A DNA stretch of 64,000 bases. Origin: Bin55 sp965205965. Its GTDB lineage: Bacteria; Pseudomonadota; Gammaproteobacteria; Pseudomonadales; Azotimanducaceae. Location of the stretch: the NCBI GenBank assembly GCA_965205965.1, contig CBDBHT010000007.1, positions 496,001 to 560,000 of the forward strand. The letters run 5' to 3'. A program made the translations under genes and the position numbers. The notes beneath the pieces are model-generated. The model did no database searches, was not told the DNA's origin, and saw only the letters and a list, made by a program, of their open reading frames with translations. Positions 26,059-34,879 of this stretch are shown here, one piece after another; position 1 is the stretch's first letter, and every line of letters begins with the position of its first letter.

Positions 26059-26580
26059 ATGAGAGGTAGTTACACGAAAGCCAAGTTGTATCAGCTAGCG
26101 AGCCTTCGTCTGCTATCACTTGACGTAGACGGCGTGTTGGCTGACGGTCGCATTACGTATACGGAATCTGGTGAAATGTTGAAGTCGTTCAATGCGTTAG
26201 ATGGCCATGGCGTCAAAATGTTACAAGAATCTGGAATCAAAGTAGCCATTATTTCTGGTCGAAATTCAAAGGCGGTAGAACGTCGGGCGTGCGAGCTGGG
26301 TATTGAACTGGTATATCTCGGTGTGTCTGATAAAGGAGCGGTGATCAAAGCCTTGCTTGAATCATTAGAAATCAGGTGCGAACACGCGGGTCATATAGGA
26401 GACGATCTGCCTGATTTAGCGGTATTCGAATTGGTAGGCGTTAAAGTAGCAGTGCCTAACGCTGTATCACAGGTGATTCAAAGTGCCGACTTTGTGACCG
26501 AGAGGCGGGGTGGCGAAGGTGCAGTACGTGAATTCAGTGACTTAATATTGAACGAAAAATCACTAGCTGATAGTCGTTAG
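26059..26580 (+). CDS. kdsC: 3-deoxy-D-manno-octulosonate 8-phosphate phosphatase
   Basis: KdsC is a HAD-superfamily phosphatase that removes phosphate from KDO-8-P during LPS inner-core synthesis. Motif I is LLSLDVDGVLADGRITY with the nucleophilic Asp, motif II is VAIISGRNSKAVERRA, and the C-terminal motif is GHIGDDLPDLAVFELVG. The start at ATG 26059 gives 173 residues, near the usual ~180, with family homology beginning at residue 14; the longer frame from 25951 is yrbG sequence. The gene is 4 bases after yrbG. The isomerase gene kdsD, its usual neighbour, is missing, so the pathway needs an isomerase elsewhere. Confidence 0.95.
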   Translation: MRGSYTKAKLYQLASLRLLSLDVDGVLADGRITYTESGEMLKSFNALDGHGVKMLQESGIKVAIISGRNSKAVERRACELGIELVYLGVSDKGAVIKALLESLEIRCEHAGHIGDDLPDLAVFELVGVKVAVPNAVSQVIQSADFVTERRGGEGAVREFSDLILNEKSLADSR

Positions 26581-26607
26581 GACCAATTACGCAAATCATC
26601 AAGTGTT

Positions 26608-27204
26608 ATGAAACGTTGGTATTGGATCGCAGGCGTGTTTATCGCTGTAGCTGTTTTCTGGTCTCAGCTCCGGCAGGAAAGGCCTTCGGATCAAGATGTT
26701 GCTCCAGTACTCGCGGATGAATCCGATCTTTACATCGAAAACATGCTCGTGTCTCGGTATGACAAAGCAGGGCAACTTCAATATGAACTTCGGTCCGAAG
26801 AGGTGACGCAATACGAACGGCAAGGACTTTCCCGACTTCTTAATGCTTCCGTAGTTAACTACGCCAATTTGACGCCGATTTGGAAAATTCAAGCGAAAAA
26901 CGGCGAGGTTCGGCGAGAAACGTATGATTTGAACAAGCAGCGTGAAGTCGTAGAGCTATCCAAAGATGTATATCTCAGCCGGAAATTGGATGGTGGGCAT
27001 TTGCTGGAACTGCATACCGATTCGATCAAGATATTTCCGGATGCGCAGTTAGTCGTTGGTGAAAGTACAGTGACAATATCGACTCCAACCGTTAAGTCTA
27101 CAGCGGGAAAGTTTGAGGTAAGCATGAACGATCAATGGTTGCGGCTCTATTCTTCAGATAAACACCGGGTGGAGATAACAATTTCCCCAGATGCGCTGGA
27201 TTAG
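26608..27204 (+). CDS. lptC: LPS export protein LptC
   Basis: 198 residues with one N-terminal membrane anchor (WIAGVFIAVAVFWSQL) and a periplasmic beta-jellyroll of the LptC/OstA type (YIENMLVSRYDKAGQLQYEL ... GGHLLELHTDSIKIFPD ... STVTISTPTVKSTA). LptC receives LPS from the LptB2FG transporter and passes it to LptA. Its end overlaps the start of lptA by 14 bases, so the two genes are tightly coupled. It is intact and of normal length. Confidence 0.93.
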   Translation: MKRWYWIAGVFIAVAVFWSQLRQERPSDQDVAPVLADESDLYIENMLVSRYDKAGQLQYELRSEEVTQYERQGLSRLLNASVVNYANLTPIWKIQAKNGEVRRETYDLNKQREVVELSKDVYLSRKLDGGHLLELHTDSIKIFPDAQLVVGESTVTISTPTVKSTAGKFEVSMNDQWLRLYSSDKHRVEITISPDALD

Positions 27205-27691
27205 TCTCTTAGTTCTGCTTCTATCGATTGCATCGAATGCGTTGCCAAGTAATGCCCAACAGCCTATTCACCTATTCTGCGACCATTTCCACGGTTCGTT
27301 ATCGGGATCGAGTAGGCTGATAGGGGACGTCAGACTTGTACAAGGCTCGCTGGAGATCATTGCCGATGAAATGGTCATTGATTGGTTCGAAGGATCCGTA
27401 AACATGGTGAAGACTATTGGACAGCCTGTGAAATTTCAAATGCGCTCTAGTTCAGACGGCACGTTAGTCTCCGGTGAAGCCACTCAGTTGCTTTATTACA
27501 GAGTTGAGGAGACCTTGGAATTGCAAGGAAATGTTCTTTTGACTCAAAACGACAACCAGACGCGCGCTGAAAGGATTCGCTTTGATCTTAAGAAAGGAGA
27601 AGTGATAGCGTCGTCCAGTTCAGATGACCAAGTGGAGCTTATTCTGAATATCAAGCCTCCCCCACTCGAGTCTCAGCCTAGCTCGGAGTGA
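27191..27691 (+). CDS. lptA: LPS export periplasmic bridge protein LptA
   Basis: 166 residues with a Sec signal peptide (MRWISLLVLLLSIASNALPS, cleavage near NAQ) and an OstA-type beta-jellyroll (IIADEMVIDWFEGSVNMV, then TLELQGNVLLTQNDNQTRAE and IRFDLKKGEVIAS). LptA monomers stack into the bridge that carries LPS over the periplasm to LptD. The ATG lies inside the end of lptC. The C-terminus is Pro/Ser-rich (PPPLESQPSSE). Confidence 0.92.
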   Translation: MRWISLLVLLLSIASNALPSNAQQPIHLFCDHFHGSLSGSSRLIGDVRLVQGSLEIIADEMVIDWFEGSVNMVKTIGQPVKFQMRSSSDGTLVSGEATQLLYYRVEETLELQGNVLLTQNDNQTRAERIRFDLKKGEVIASSSSDDQVELILNIKPPPLESQPSSE

Positions 27692-27698
27692 TGTTTCT

Positions 27699-28424
27699 TT
27701 GGCTCGATTAGTTGCACGCCATCTCGTGAAACGTTACGGCGGGAAAGCGGTCGTTCAAGACGTTTCACTTGAAATATCCAGTGGAGAGATTGTGGGGTTG
27801 CTGGGTCCCAACGGTGCTGGAAAAACTACTAGTTTTTATTGTATCGTTGGACTGGCACGCGCGGATGGAGGAAACATTCGCATAGATGATATCGATTTTT
27901 CTAACGCACCTATGCATATCCGAGCGCGCCAAGGACTTGGCTATCTTCCTCAAGAACCCAGCGTTTTTCGTAAATTGTCCACGCAAGATAATATCAAGGC
28001 TATCGTGGAACTCCGTAGAGACTTATTGAAAGCTCAAAAACAAGAATTGGTAGATAAGCTTATGGAGGATTTTGATCTAACGCGTATCGGAGAAATCAGA
28101 GGAGAACGATTATCCGGTGGTGAGCGCAGAAGGTTAGAGATAGCACGTGCATTGGCAAGTACTCCTCGGTTTATTTTGCTTGATGAGCCATTTGCTGGCG
28201 TGGACCCGATCTCGGTTGAGGAGATCAAATCTACCATTAGGCACTTGGCGGACCGTAATATTGGAGTCTTAATTACCGATCACAACGTACGTGAGACACT
28301 CGATATATGCCATCGTGCCTATATTGTTGCGGAAGGTTGTATCATCGCCGAAGGTGATGCAGAAGTTATTCTCACTAATGAAACGGTACGACGGGTATAC
28401 CTCGGTGAACGATTCAAACTGTAG
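27699..28424 (+). CDS. lptB: LPS export ABC transporter ATP-binding protein
   Basis: 241 residues with all ABC ATPase motifs: Walker A LLGPNGAGKTTSFYCIVGL, the Q-loop LGYLPQEPSVFRKL, the signature LSGGERRRLEIARALA, Walker B RFILLDEPFAGVDPISV and the switch His in VLITDHNVRETLDI. Two copies power the LptFG pump in the inner membrane. The start is TTG 27699 with CGGAG about 9 bases upstream, 7 bases after lptA. The partner genes lptF and lptG are not in the window. rpoN should follow and is decayed. Confidence 0.95.
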   Translation: MARLVARHLVKRYGGKAVVQDVSLEISSGEIVGLLGPNGAGKTTSFYCIVGLARADGGNIRIDDIDFSNAPMHIRARQGLGYLPQEPSVFRKLSTQDNIKAIVELRRDLLKAQKQELVDKLMEDFDLTRIGEIRGERLSGGERRRLEIARALASTPRFILLDEPFAGVDPISVEEIKSTIRHLADRNIGVLITDHNVRETLDICHRAYIVAEGCIIAEGDAEVILTNETVRRVYLGERFKL

Positions 28425-28436
28425 TTGGTTTTAGTC

Positions 28437-28783
28437 ATGGTGCTTGATCTTCATGCTAAGACACTGTCAAATCTCGCAATCACGTCGTCGCTGTAAACTG
28501 CAATGCGGTTACTTAACTTATATCAAGACCGAATTGAGTCCTCCTTGAGCTGGATGTATACAGGCGAGCCAAAAGGAGCATACTGAGTTCACCCGTCGTG
28601 GAAAGTGGCATCAGGGGTCCAATGTTGATACGGAATGGGCGTTCTTAAGAAAATTCTAAAATTTGATTCACTTGGGGTCGCAGCTCGAGATATGCAGGGA
28701 TGCACAATCCTTCAACTTGAAAACCAGCCCGATGACGTAGACCTACTAGATCGCGATATCGTGCGACAAACAATCGCTAAGTA
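28437..28783 (+). pseudogene. rpoN: Remnant of RNA polymerase sigma-54 factor
   Basis: In the usual rpoN position between lptB and hpf the sequence holds two recognisable scraps. From ATG 28437, LSNLAITSSL*TAMRLLNLY (with a TAA where a Gln codon is expected) matches the N-terminal activator region I (LVMTPQLQQAIRLLQLS). From about 28635, VLKKILKFDSLGVAARDMQG and CTILQLENQPDD match the core-binding region (FDP.GV.ARDL.ECL..QL). Together they cover a small part of a normal ~480-residue protein. The DNA-binding domain and RpoN box are gone. This is clear gene death by deletion and point mutation. The bases to 28914 hold nothing else. Confidence 0.85.
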
Positions 28784-28914
28784 GCGTTATGTCATCGGGA
28801 CCTCCTCTCGAATGAACGTCAACGATCTGCTCTGCAAATTTGAATCATGACTACTTCTGTCGTATTGTGATATTAACTTTAGTTTCTCAGTTGTAGCCAT
28901 AAGGAAATGCTTAA

Positions 28915-29223
28915 ATGCAGGTAAGAATCAGTGGAAATCATGTCCGAGTATCTCAAGCAATCGAGAAATCGATCACAAAAAAACTGGCTCGGCTAGAACG
29001 ACATTATCATCAAATTACGAACGCACATGTCGTATTGAGCAATACGAAAAACGGATTTCGTGCGGAGTGTACCGTGCATGCTAGCCGGACTGAGATCTTT
29101 GCAGATGCCTATGGAACCAACCTTACGCACGCCATCGATGCTCTTGTAGACAAGCTTGATCGACAAGTGGTACGACGCAAAGAAAAACTGCAGGATCACC
29201 GTGTGTCGACTGACTCGCCGTAG
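28915..29223 (+). CDS. hpf: Ribosome hibernation promoting factor
   Basis: 102 residues, the short HPF form. It starts MQVRISGNHVRVSQAIEKSI, has RLERHYHQITNAHVVLSN and CTVHASRTEIFADAYG, and ends with the basic LDRQVVRRKEKLQDHR. HPF binds the 30S decoding region in stationary phase and helps form 100S dimers. It is the first intact gene after the dead rpoN, followed by ptsN, so its original operon promoter upstream or within rpoN may have been disturbed. Confidence 0.93.
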   Translation: MQVRISGNHVRVSQAIEKSITKKLARLERHYHQITNAHVVLSNTKNGFRAECTVHASRTEIFADAYGTNLTHAIDALVDKLDRQVVRRKEKLQDHRVSTDSP

Positions 29224-29261
29224 GCTTTGTATCTGAATTTGCGACTCTCTGATTTGGCTTT

Positions 29262-29726
29262 ATGATTGACTTCGAGTCCCTACTTCCGCGTAGTCGGGTC
29301 ATGAAAATAGAGTCCCCTTCTTCGCAGAAGAGCGTCTTACAAATCGCGGCGCGTCTCATCGCTGAAAGCAACGACAGGCTGAGTGTCTGGCAAATCTTGG
29401 GTGGACTGCTTGACCGTGAACGATTGGGTAGTACCGCCATAGATGACAGTGGCGTGGCAATCCCGCACTGTCGCGTCGCAGAATGTGACGAACCCATAGG
29501 AGTATTGCTTCATTTGGATCACCCCGTTGACTTTGAAGGACATCAGGTAGATATATTGTTTGTACTGGTGGTTGCGCGGGATGAACACCGGATGCATTTG
29601 GATATTCTGGGGGTCATTGCCCGCGTATTTACCGACGAAAATGTCGTGGACACGCTCCGACAGACGGATTCTAACGAGAAGCTTCACGAAACATTTCAAC
29701 GACTGTTGATGGAAACCGTTGCATAA
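29262..29726 (+). CDS. ptsN: Nitrogen-regulatory PTS protein EIIA-Ntr
   Basis: 154 residues of the EIIA fructose/Ntr type. The phosphorylated His is in DDSGVAIPHCRVAE. Other conserved parts are LGGLLDRERLGSTAI, PVDFEGHQVDILFVLVV and HLDILGVIARVF. EIIA-Ntr receives phosphate from HPr-type protein Npr and controls K+ transport and other targets rather than sugar uptake. The end overlaps the start of rapZ by one base (TAATG). It persists although its classic genomic partner rpoN is dead here. Confidence 0.94.
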   Translation: MIDFESLLPRSRVMKIESPSSQKSVLQIAARLIAESNDRLSVWQILGGLLDRERLGSTAIDDSGVAIPHCRVAECDEPIGVLLHLDHPVDFEGHQVDILFVLVVARDEHRMHLDILGVIARVFTDENVVDTLRQTDSNEKLHETFQRLLMETVA

Positions 29727-30580
29727 TGCGTCTCGTTATCATAAGTGGAAGATCAGGATCGGGTAAGAGTACGGTATTGCGTGCTCTTGAAGACGATGGG
29801 TTCGACTGTATAGATAACTTTCCGGCTAGCATGCTCAAGTCTTTAATCGACAAGAGCGAGTCTCAGCGAAATCTAGCCGTTTGTGTTGATGTCAGAAACT
29901 CGGCAAAAGACCTAGAGCTTTTGCCAAACGTGATAGCGGATACCAAAATCAGAGGGGTACAAACGGAGCTCGTCTATCTTGATGCAATCAGCGCAACTTT
30001 AGTCAAGCGTTTCAGCAACACGCGCAGACGGCATCCATTGGCCGACGAACAGACGGACTTAAGACAGGCTATTGATGCGGAAATGGAAGTGCTACATGAG
30101 ATTGGCGAACTTGCCGACCTGCGTATCGATACCACGCAATTGATGGTAAAAGACCTAGTCCAGATAGCTAGAGACCGTATCGTAGGAAAAACTGAACAGG
30201 GAATTTCATTGTTGTTTCGGTCATTCGGTTACAAACATGGTGTACCCGTGGATGCCGATTTTGTGTTTGATTTGCGTTGTTTACCGAATCCTTTCTACGA
30301 AGAAAAGTTGCGTAGTCAGACTGGGTTTGACGATGACGTTCGGAGCTACATGAACCAGAGCGAAGAAGTTGATGAAATGGCTCACCACATAAGCACGTTT
30401 TTACACATTTGGCTTCCTCGCTTCGCAAAGTTGCATAGAATTTACATCACAGTTGCTTTAGGTTGTACCGGTGGTCAACACCGGTCCGTATATATGGCGG
30501 AAAGATTAGCAAAGCAGTTTCGAGGCCAATATTGTAATCTGTTGGTTAGACATCGTGACGTGATGCGGAGTACCGTGTGA
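29726..30580 (+). CDS. rapZ: RNase adapter protein / nucleotide-binding RapZ
   Basis: 284 residues. Walker A is VIISGRSGSGKSTVLRALED, followed by DNFPASML and YLDAISATLVKRFSNTRRRH. The C-terminal domain has FVFDLRCLPNPFYEEKLR and VALGCTGGQHRSVYMAERLA. In enteric bacteria RapZ binds the sRNA GlmZ and presents it to RNase E, tuning amino-sugar synthesis for the cell wall; elsewhere the family is a GTPase of less certain role. It overlaps ptsN by one base and npr by four bases. Confidence 0.95.
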   Translation: MRLVIISGRSGSGKSTVLRALEDDGFDCIDNFPASMLKSLIDKSESQRNLAVCVDVRNSAKDLELLPNVIADTKIRGVQTELVYLDAISATLVKRFSNTRRRHPLADEQTDLRQAIDAEMEVLHEIGELADLRIDTTQLMVKDLVQIARDRIVGKTEQGISLLFRSFGYKHGVPVDADFVFDLRCLPNPFYEEKLRSQTGFDDDVRSYMNQSEEVDEMAHHISTFLHIWLPRFAKLHRIYITVALGCTGGQHRSVYMAERLAKQFRGQYCNLLVRHRDVMRSTV

Positions 30581-30849
30581 CCACGGGTACCGTGAGAATT
30601 GTTAACAAGCTCGGGTTGCACGCGCGTGCGGCGTCAAAATTCATTCAAATTGCCAAATCCTTTGCATGCTCCGTGGAAATTGGTCCGTCGGAGGATAAAC
30701 TTGTAAATGGAAAAAGCATCATGAATCTCATGACGCTAACGGCGGCGGAAGGAACGAAACTCATTCTCAAAACGGATGGAGAGGAACATGACGAAGCGTT
30801 CCAGTCACTGCGGGAATTAATTGACGATCGATTTGGGGAACCCGAGTAA
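30577..30849 (+). CDS. npr: HPr-family phosphocarrier protein (nitrogen PTS)
   Basis: 90 residues with the phosphorylated His in NKLGLHARAASKFIQIAKSF and the second HPr motif VNGKSIMNLMTLTAAEG. It starts at GTG 30577, overlapping the rapZ stop (GTGA), and probably hands phosphate to PtsN. The phosphate donor, EI-Ntr (ptsP), is not in the window. mgtE, which often follows in related genomes, is replaced here by the IS-rich region. Confidence 0.94.
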   Translation: MTTGTVRIVNKLGLHARAASKFIQIAKSFACSVEIGPSEDKLVNGKSIMNLMTLTAAEGTKLILKTDGEEHDEAFQSLRELIDDRFGEPE

Positions 30850-30904
30850 CGTTTGAATGCGTTAATGTTTATCAGTGCGCACGGTCAGCAATTCCCCGTG
30901 AATG

Positions 30905-30931
30905 AAAAGACCCCGTCATAGCAGGGTTTTT
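30905..30931 (+). terminator. Possible intrinsic terminator after npr
   Basis: AAAAGACCC and GGGTTTTT can pair around a 10-base loop, ending in a U run. It stands 56 bases after the npr stop. One G-U pair and the long loop make it weak. Confidence 0.4.
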
Positions 30932-31016
30932 GGGACTTGGCATGCAATAGTTTTCGCGGACTTTCAGGTTAATTTCGGTGTTCGATGCGGTACGGGTGGT
31001 GTTACCATATGGTCAT

Positions 31017-32130
31017 GGGCATGATGGAGTGCAGGCATGGAAGCGAGAGCGAGAGGCTTGCGCAGGATGCACAAGCACCTGAGTGCTCCGGGGCTGTTGG
31101 TCGTGGTGCGCGCGCATTTTGAGGCGGATCAAGGAGCCGGGGCGGAGCTGCCGTCACACGCTGACGGACGACCTGATGTGCGGTCTGGCACTGTTTGCGT
31201 TTAAGTATCCGTCGATGCTCTGCAGTTCGATGAGCAGCACCGCGGGGCGGCGGCTGGACCGTGTGCCTCCGGCGGCGTTGCAGCGGGTGTTCGGTCGGGT
31301 CTTCGAAGTGGCTCGGCGGCACAAGGCTCTGACAGGTTTCTAGGCGTTGGGCGGGCATTATCTGCTGGCCGTGGACGGCACACCGGGCAGTTTGCTTCGG
31401 AGCGTGTGCATTGCGATACCTGTTGCGTGAAGCGGCACCGCGATGGTCGCATGACGTACTACCACCAGTTGTTAGCGGCGGTGTTGGTGCATCCGTCGCA
31501 GTCGGTCGTCGTGCCGCTGGCACCGGAACCGGTTCTGAAGTCCGATGGGGCGACCAGGAACGACTGCGAACAGCGGGCGGCGAGCCGCCTATTACCGGCG
31601 GTACGGCGTGCGCATCCGTATCTGAAGATGGTGGTGTTGCAGGATGCACTGGCGGCGACCGGGCCGTATCTGCAGCAGTGTCGGGAGTTGGACATGCGCT
31701 ATCTGATCGCGGTCCAGCCGGGCTCGCATGCGTACCTGTTCGACGAGATCGGTGCGGGTGCCGCGGGCGAGTGGTTCGCGGACGATTATCGGATGTGCCG
31801 CTCAACCACACCCACCGGGACACGGTACGCGTGGACGGTTTTGCAAGCGCGGGAGACGCCGCCCAAGGAAGGGTCGCACCGTGGGGCGCACGCGGACATG
31901 GGTCACGGACTTGCCGCTGACCCGAGCCACCGCGGCCGAGGCGCACGCCTGTGCACGCAGCCGCTGGAAGATCGAGAACGAGACCTTTAACACGCTGAAG
32001 AACCAAGGCTACGAGTTGGAGCACAACTTCGGACACGGGCACCAGCATCTGGCCATCGTGCTGATGCTGCTGGTGTTCCTGATCGATCAGTTGCAGGAAT
32101 TGTGCTGCCCGTTGTTCCAAGCCAGCACTA
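31017..32130 (+). mobile_element. IS4-like DDE transposase element, copy 1, 5' part (interrupted)
   Basis: Several frames together encode a DDE transposase: LMCGLALFAFKYPSMLCSS, LDRVPPAALQRVFGRVFEVA, CDTCCVKRHRDGRMTYYHQL, VVLQDALAATGPYLQQ, RYLIAVQPGSHAYLF and RWKIENETFNTLKNQGYELE. Stops and frameshifts break it repeatedly (for example at 31342 and near 31880). I know this KNQGYELEHNFGHG type as an IS4-superfamily group but cannot name the IS. At 32129-32130 the element is cut by IS630 copy c, and its 3' end resumes at 34042. Confidence 0.7.
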
Positions 32131-32806
32131 GTAGACTACCAATTCTAACAATACGTGTTTATAATAGTGGACTGGAAGGGGTTCTGGGATCAGGAGGATC
32201 AGATGCCGAAGGAGTACATGGTGGAGTTAGCTTAGGATGAGCGGGATGAGTTGGAAGCGGTGCTGAAGTCGAGCACGCGTCGTGCGGTGTCGGCGACGAA
32301 GCTGCAGCGTGCACGGATTCTGCTGGCCGTGGATCAGGGGATCGCTGGCCCGGCCCTGACAGACGGGCAGGTGGTGGATGCGCTGGGGGTGACGGAGCGG
32401 ACCTGCCAGTACGTGCGTCGGCGGGCTGTGGAGCAGGGTCCGATGAAGGCTCTGGAGCGTAGGCCTCGGCCGGTGCCTCCGGTGCCGAAGAAGCTGGACG
32501 GGGAGAAGGAAGCGCGTCTGGTTCAGGTGGCCTGTTCGGTTCCACCGGAAGGCCGCGTTCGGTGGACCGTGAAGCTGCTGGCGGAAGAGCTGGTGCGGCT
32601 TGAAGTGGTCGAATCGATTTGCGAGGAGACCGTGCGGAAGGCGTTAAAAAAAAGAATGGAAACCATGGCGGCGAGAAATGTGGTGCATTCCGAAGAAGCA
32701 AAGCCATCATTTCGTGGCCGGCATGGAGCGGGTGCTTAAGGTATACCGGCGGCCGTACGACTCGCGGCATCCGGTGGTGTGCATGGACGAGATGAGCAAG
32801 CAGCTA
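32131..32806 (+). mobile_element. IS630-family element, copy c, 3'-truncated
   Basis: The left end GTAGACTACCAATTC starts at 32131 beside a TA at 32129-32130. ORF A follows, with a premature stop after MVELA (TAG at 32233-32235) and then DERDELEAVLKSSTRRAVS through the A8 region. ORF B is cut at DEMSKQL where copy d has inserted at an internal CTAG (TA at 32805-32806). The 3' half of this copy is not found on the other side of copy d. Confidence 0.85.
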
Positions 32807-34039
32807 GTAGTTTAACTGGTTTTAATTTTCGGGTATAGATGCTTCAGTTTGGTGCGCGCGTCGTCGACGCTGAGCTGCCAGTCGACCCCGGTCTGTTCGC
32901 GATTGCGCTCCTTGGCCCAGGCCGCCGTTTCCGACGTGACCAAAGCCCTGCTCTCGATCCGGCGATCCAGGCACTGGCGGTGTGCAACGCACTGAACTCC
33001 AGTTCCGCAACGTTCAGCCAGCTCCCGTGTTTCGGCGTGTGCACCAAGTGGATACGGTCGTTCAACCGACTGGCTTCGGCCGCCGGGAACGCGGCGTAGA
33101 ACGAGTCACCGCTGTGGGTGTTCAAGTTGTCGCACACCAGCGTGATGCTTTCCGCATCCCGGGAACGCGGCAGATTCGCCAGTGCGCGCACTTGCTTCGC
33201 CCAATCCAACGTCGTGCGCCGTTTGGTGACAGCCACTGTCCGCCAGCCGGACAGCGGCTCGCCAAACATCCACACCGTGCATGCTCCCCGGCGGAGGTAG
33301 TGGGCGTCGTCCTTCTCCGGCGACCCGGGGCGTACCGGTAACTTCTCGCGGACTTCCGACACTAGCTGCTTGCTCATCTCGTCCATGCACACCACCGGAT
33401 TCCGCGAGTCGTAGGGCCGTTGGTATACCTTGAGCACCCGCTCCATGCCGACCACGAAATGGTGGCTTTGCTGCTTCGGAATGCACCACATTTCTCGCCG
33501 CCACGGTTTTAATTCGTTTTTTTTAACGCCTGCCGCACGGTCTCCCCGCAAATCGATTCGACCACTTCAAGCCGCACCAGCTCTTCCGCCAGCAACTTAA
33601 CGGTCCACCGAACGCGGCCTTCCGGTGGAACCGAACAGGCCACCTGAACCAGACGCGCTTCCTTCTCCCCGTCCAGCTTCTTCGGCACCGGAGGCAACGG
33701 CCGAGGCCTGCGCTCCAGAGCCTTCATCGGACCCTGCTCCACCGCCCGCCGACGCACGTGCTGGCAGGTCCGCTCCGTCACCCCCAGCGCATCCACCACC
33801 TGCATGTCCGTCAGTGCCGGGCCAGCACCCCCCTGATCCACGGCCAGCAGAATCCGTGCACGCTGCAGCTTCGTCGCCGACACCGCACGACGCGTGCTCG
33901 ACTTCAGCACCGCTTCCAACTCATCCCGCTCATCCTGAGCTAACTCCACCATGTATTTCTTCGGCATCGAATCCTCCTGATCCCAGAACCCCTTCCAATC
34001 TACTATTATAAACACGTATTATTAGAACTGGTAGCCTAC
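32807..34039 (-). mobile_element. IS630-family element, copy d, full length but inactive
   Basis: This is the only copy with both ends: GTAGTTTAACTGG at 32807 and GTAGGCTACCAGTTC (reverse strand) ending at 34039. ORF A (33509-34015) encodes the helix-turn-helix half (LTDMQVVDALGVTERTCQHV), ends ALKKTN after an A8 run, and hands over in -1 frame to ORF B (KNELKPWRREMW). The D, D and E motifs are VVCMDEMSKQL, LVCDNLNTH and LNVAELEFSAL. A 2-bp insertion after FSALH shifts the last ~60 codons, so the transposase C-terminus is wrong. It is flanked by TA on its far side (34040-34041). Confidence 0.88.
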
Positions 34040-34041
34040 TA

Positions 34042-34180
34042 GCGAAGGCCGGACCCCGGTACGCGCTGTGGGAACGGTTGCGCTCGCACCTGACCCTCAT
34101 GCCGTTCCCCGGCTGGCGCGAATTCTATCTGTTCACCGAGCGGCAGTCGCATTTCATTACACCCGCTTTCGGTACTTCCT
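34042..34180 (+). mobile_element. IS4-like DDE element, copy 1, 3' part
   Basis: Directly after IS630 copy d the frame reads ALWERLRSHLTLMPFPGWRE and FYLFTERQ and stops at 34178-34180. The same C-terminal pattern (LWEKMRGAIWLLILHSWEQL) ends the second copy at 41.1 kb. It is therefore the end of the transposase interrupted at 32130, which gives the order of insertion events. Confidence 0.7.
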
Positions 34181-34664
34181 GAACCCGCACAGGAATCGCC
34201 TGCCAGGCCACAACATCCGAACGGACGGCTTGGACGGCTGAGGGACACCGCGCGAACGGCGGGAGACACCCGCGTCCGCGTGGACCGCACAGGACGCAAT
34301 GTCCCTTCACGGGAGGCTGAAAAGGCCCAATTCGGAGGGGCAAGGCCCGCTTCGCAGCACATCGCAACACCGCGATCGTCCGATCACCGTGAGCAAAGAC
34401 TCAAATTCCGTTCACGGGGAATTTCTGGCGCACGGTACGTACTGGCGAAGAGATATACCCGAAAGTGGTGTTTGGAAGTGACGAACATCGGGGCGGGTAT
34501 CCCGCTCAGGTTACTACTTGGATTTCATTAACGACTACCCAAGAGGAAACTCTGCAAAGGCCAAGGATTACATCATTGCGATGGAGTTGGAGGACTCGAG
34601 GACCTCCTGAGTGCCCATGCGTTGCATTGCAGAGGGGCATTGCGGAAGTAGCTCGCAACGGGCA
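34181..34664. other. GC-rich to mixed IS debris without a recognisable gene
   Basis: The first ~200 bases are GC-rich and probably the 3' flank of the IS4-like element. The rest has only short frames with no family match. It ends at repeat R1. Confidence 0.4.
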
Positions 34665-34879
34665 TCAGAGATTTCCAGCGAGTTGTGAACTGCTGGTTTG
34701 AATAGGACTTTCGGCTGTTTTCGTCCCATGGTTTTCGCGAACTTTTGTCATTTTCCGGGCTGTATAAATTGGGGCACGTCATCAAACTGGAGTAAGAAAT
34801 TTAGTTAAATCAAAGAAATGCTCACACATCTCTTGAACACACTGCCAGTATCCAGATATTTACTCACTGGAAATTACTG
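34665..34879. repeat. Repeat R1, copy 2
   Basis: About 215 bases closely similar to 16442-16657, including AGTTGTGAACTGCTGGTTT and the terminal CTGGAAATTACTG. The left end reads CAGAGATTTCCAG, diverged from copy 1. It joins the inside of an IS4 transposase (VYDRGYYSYEMLH) on the right. Confidence 0.6.

Noticed and set aside
31002..32120. 372-codon minus-strand frame opposite the IS4-like element
   Set aside because: Its Arg/Pro/Thr-rich translation has no family features, and the plus strand carries recognisable transposase motifs throughout; high GC keeps the shadow frame open.
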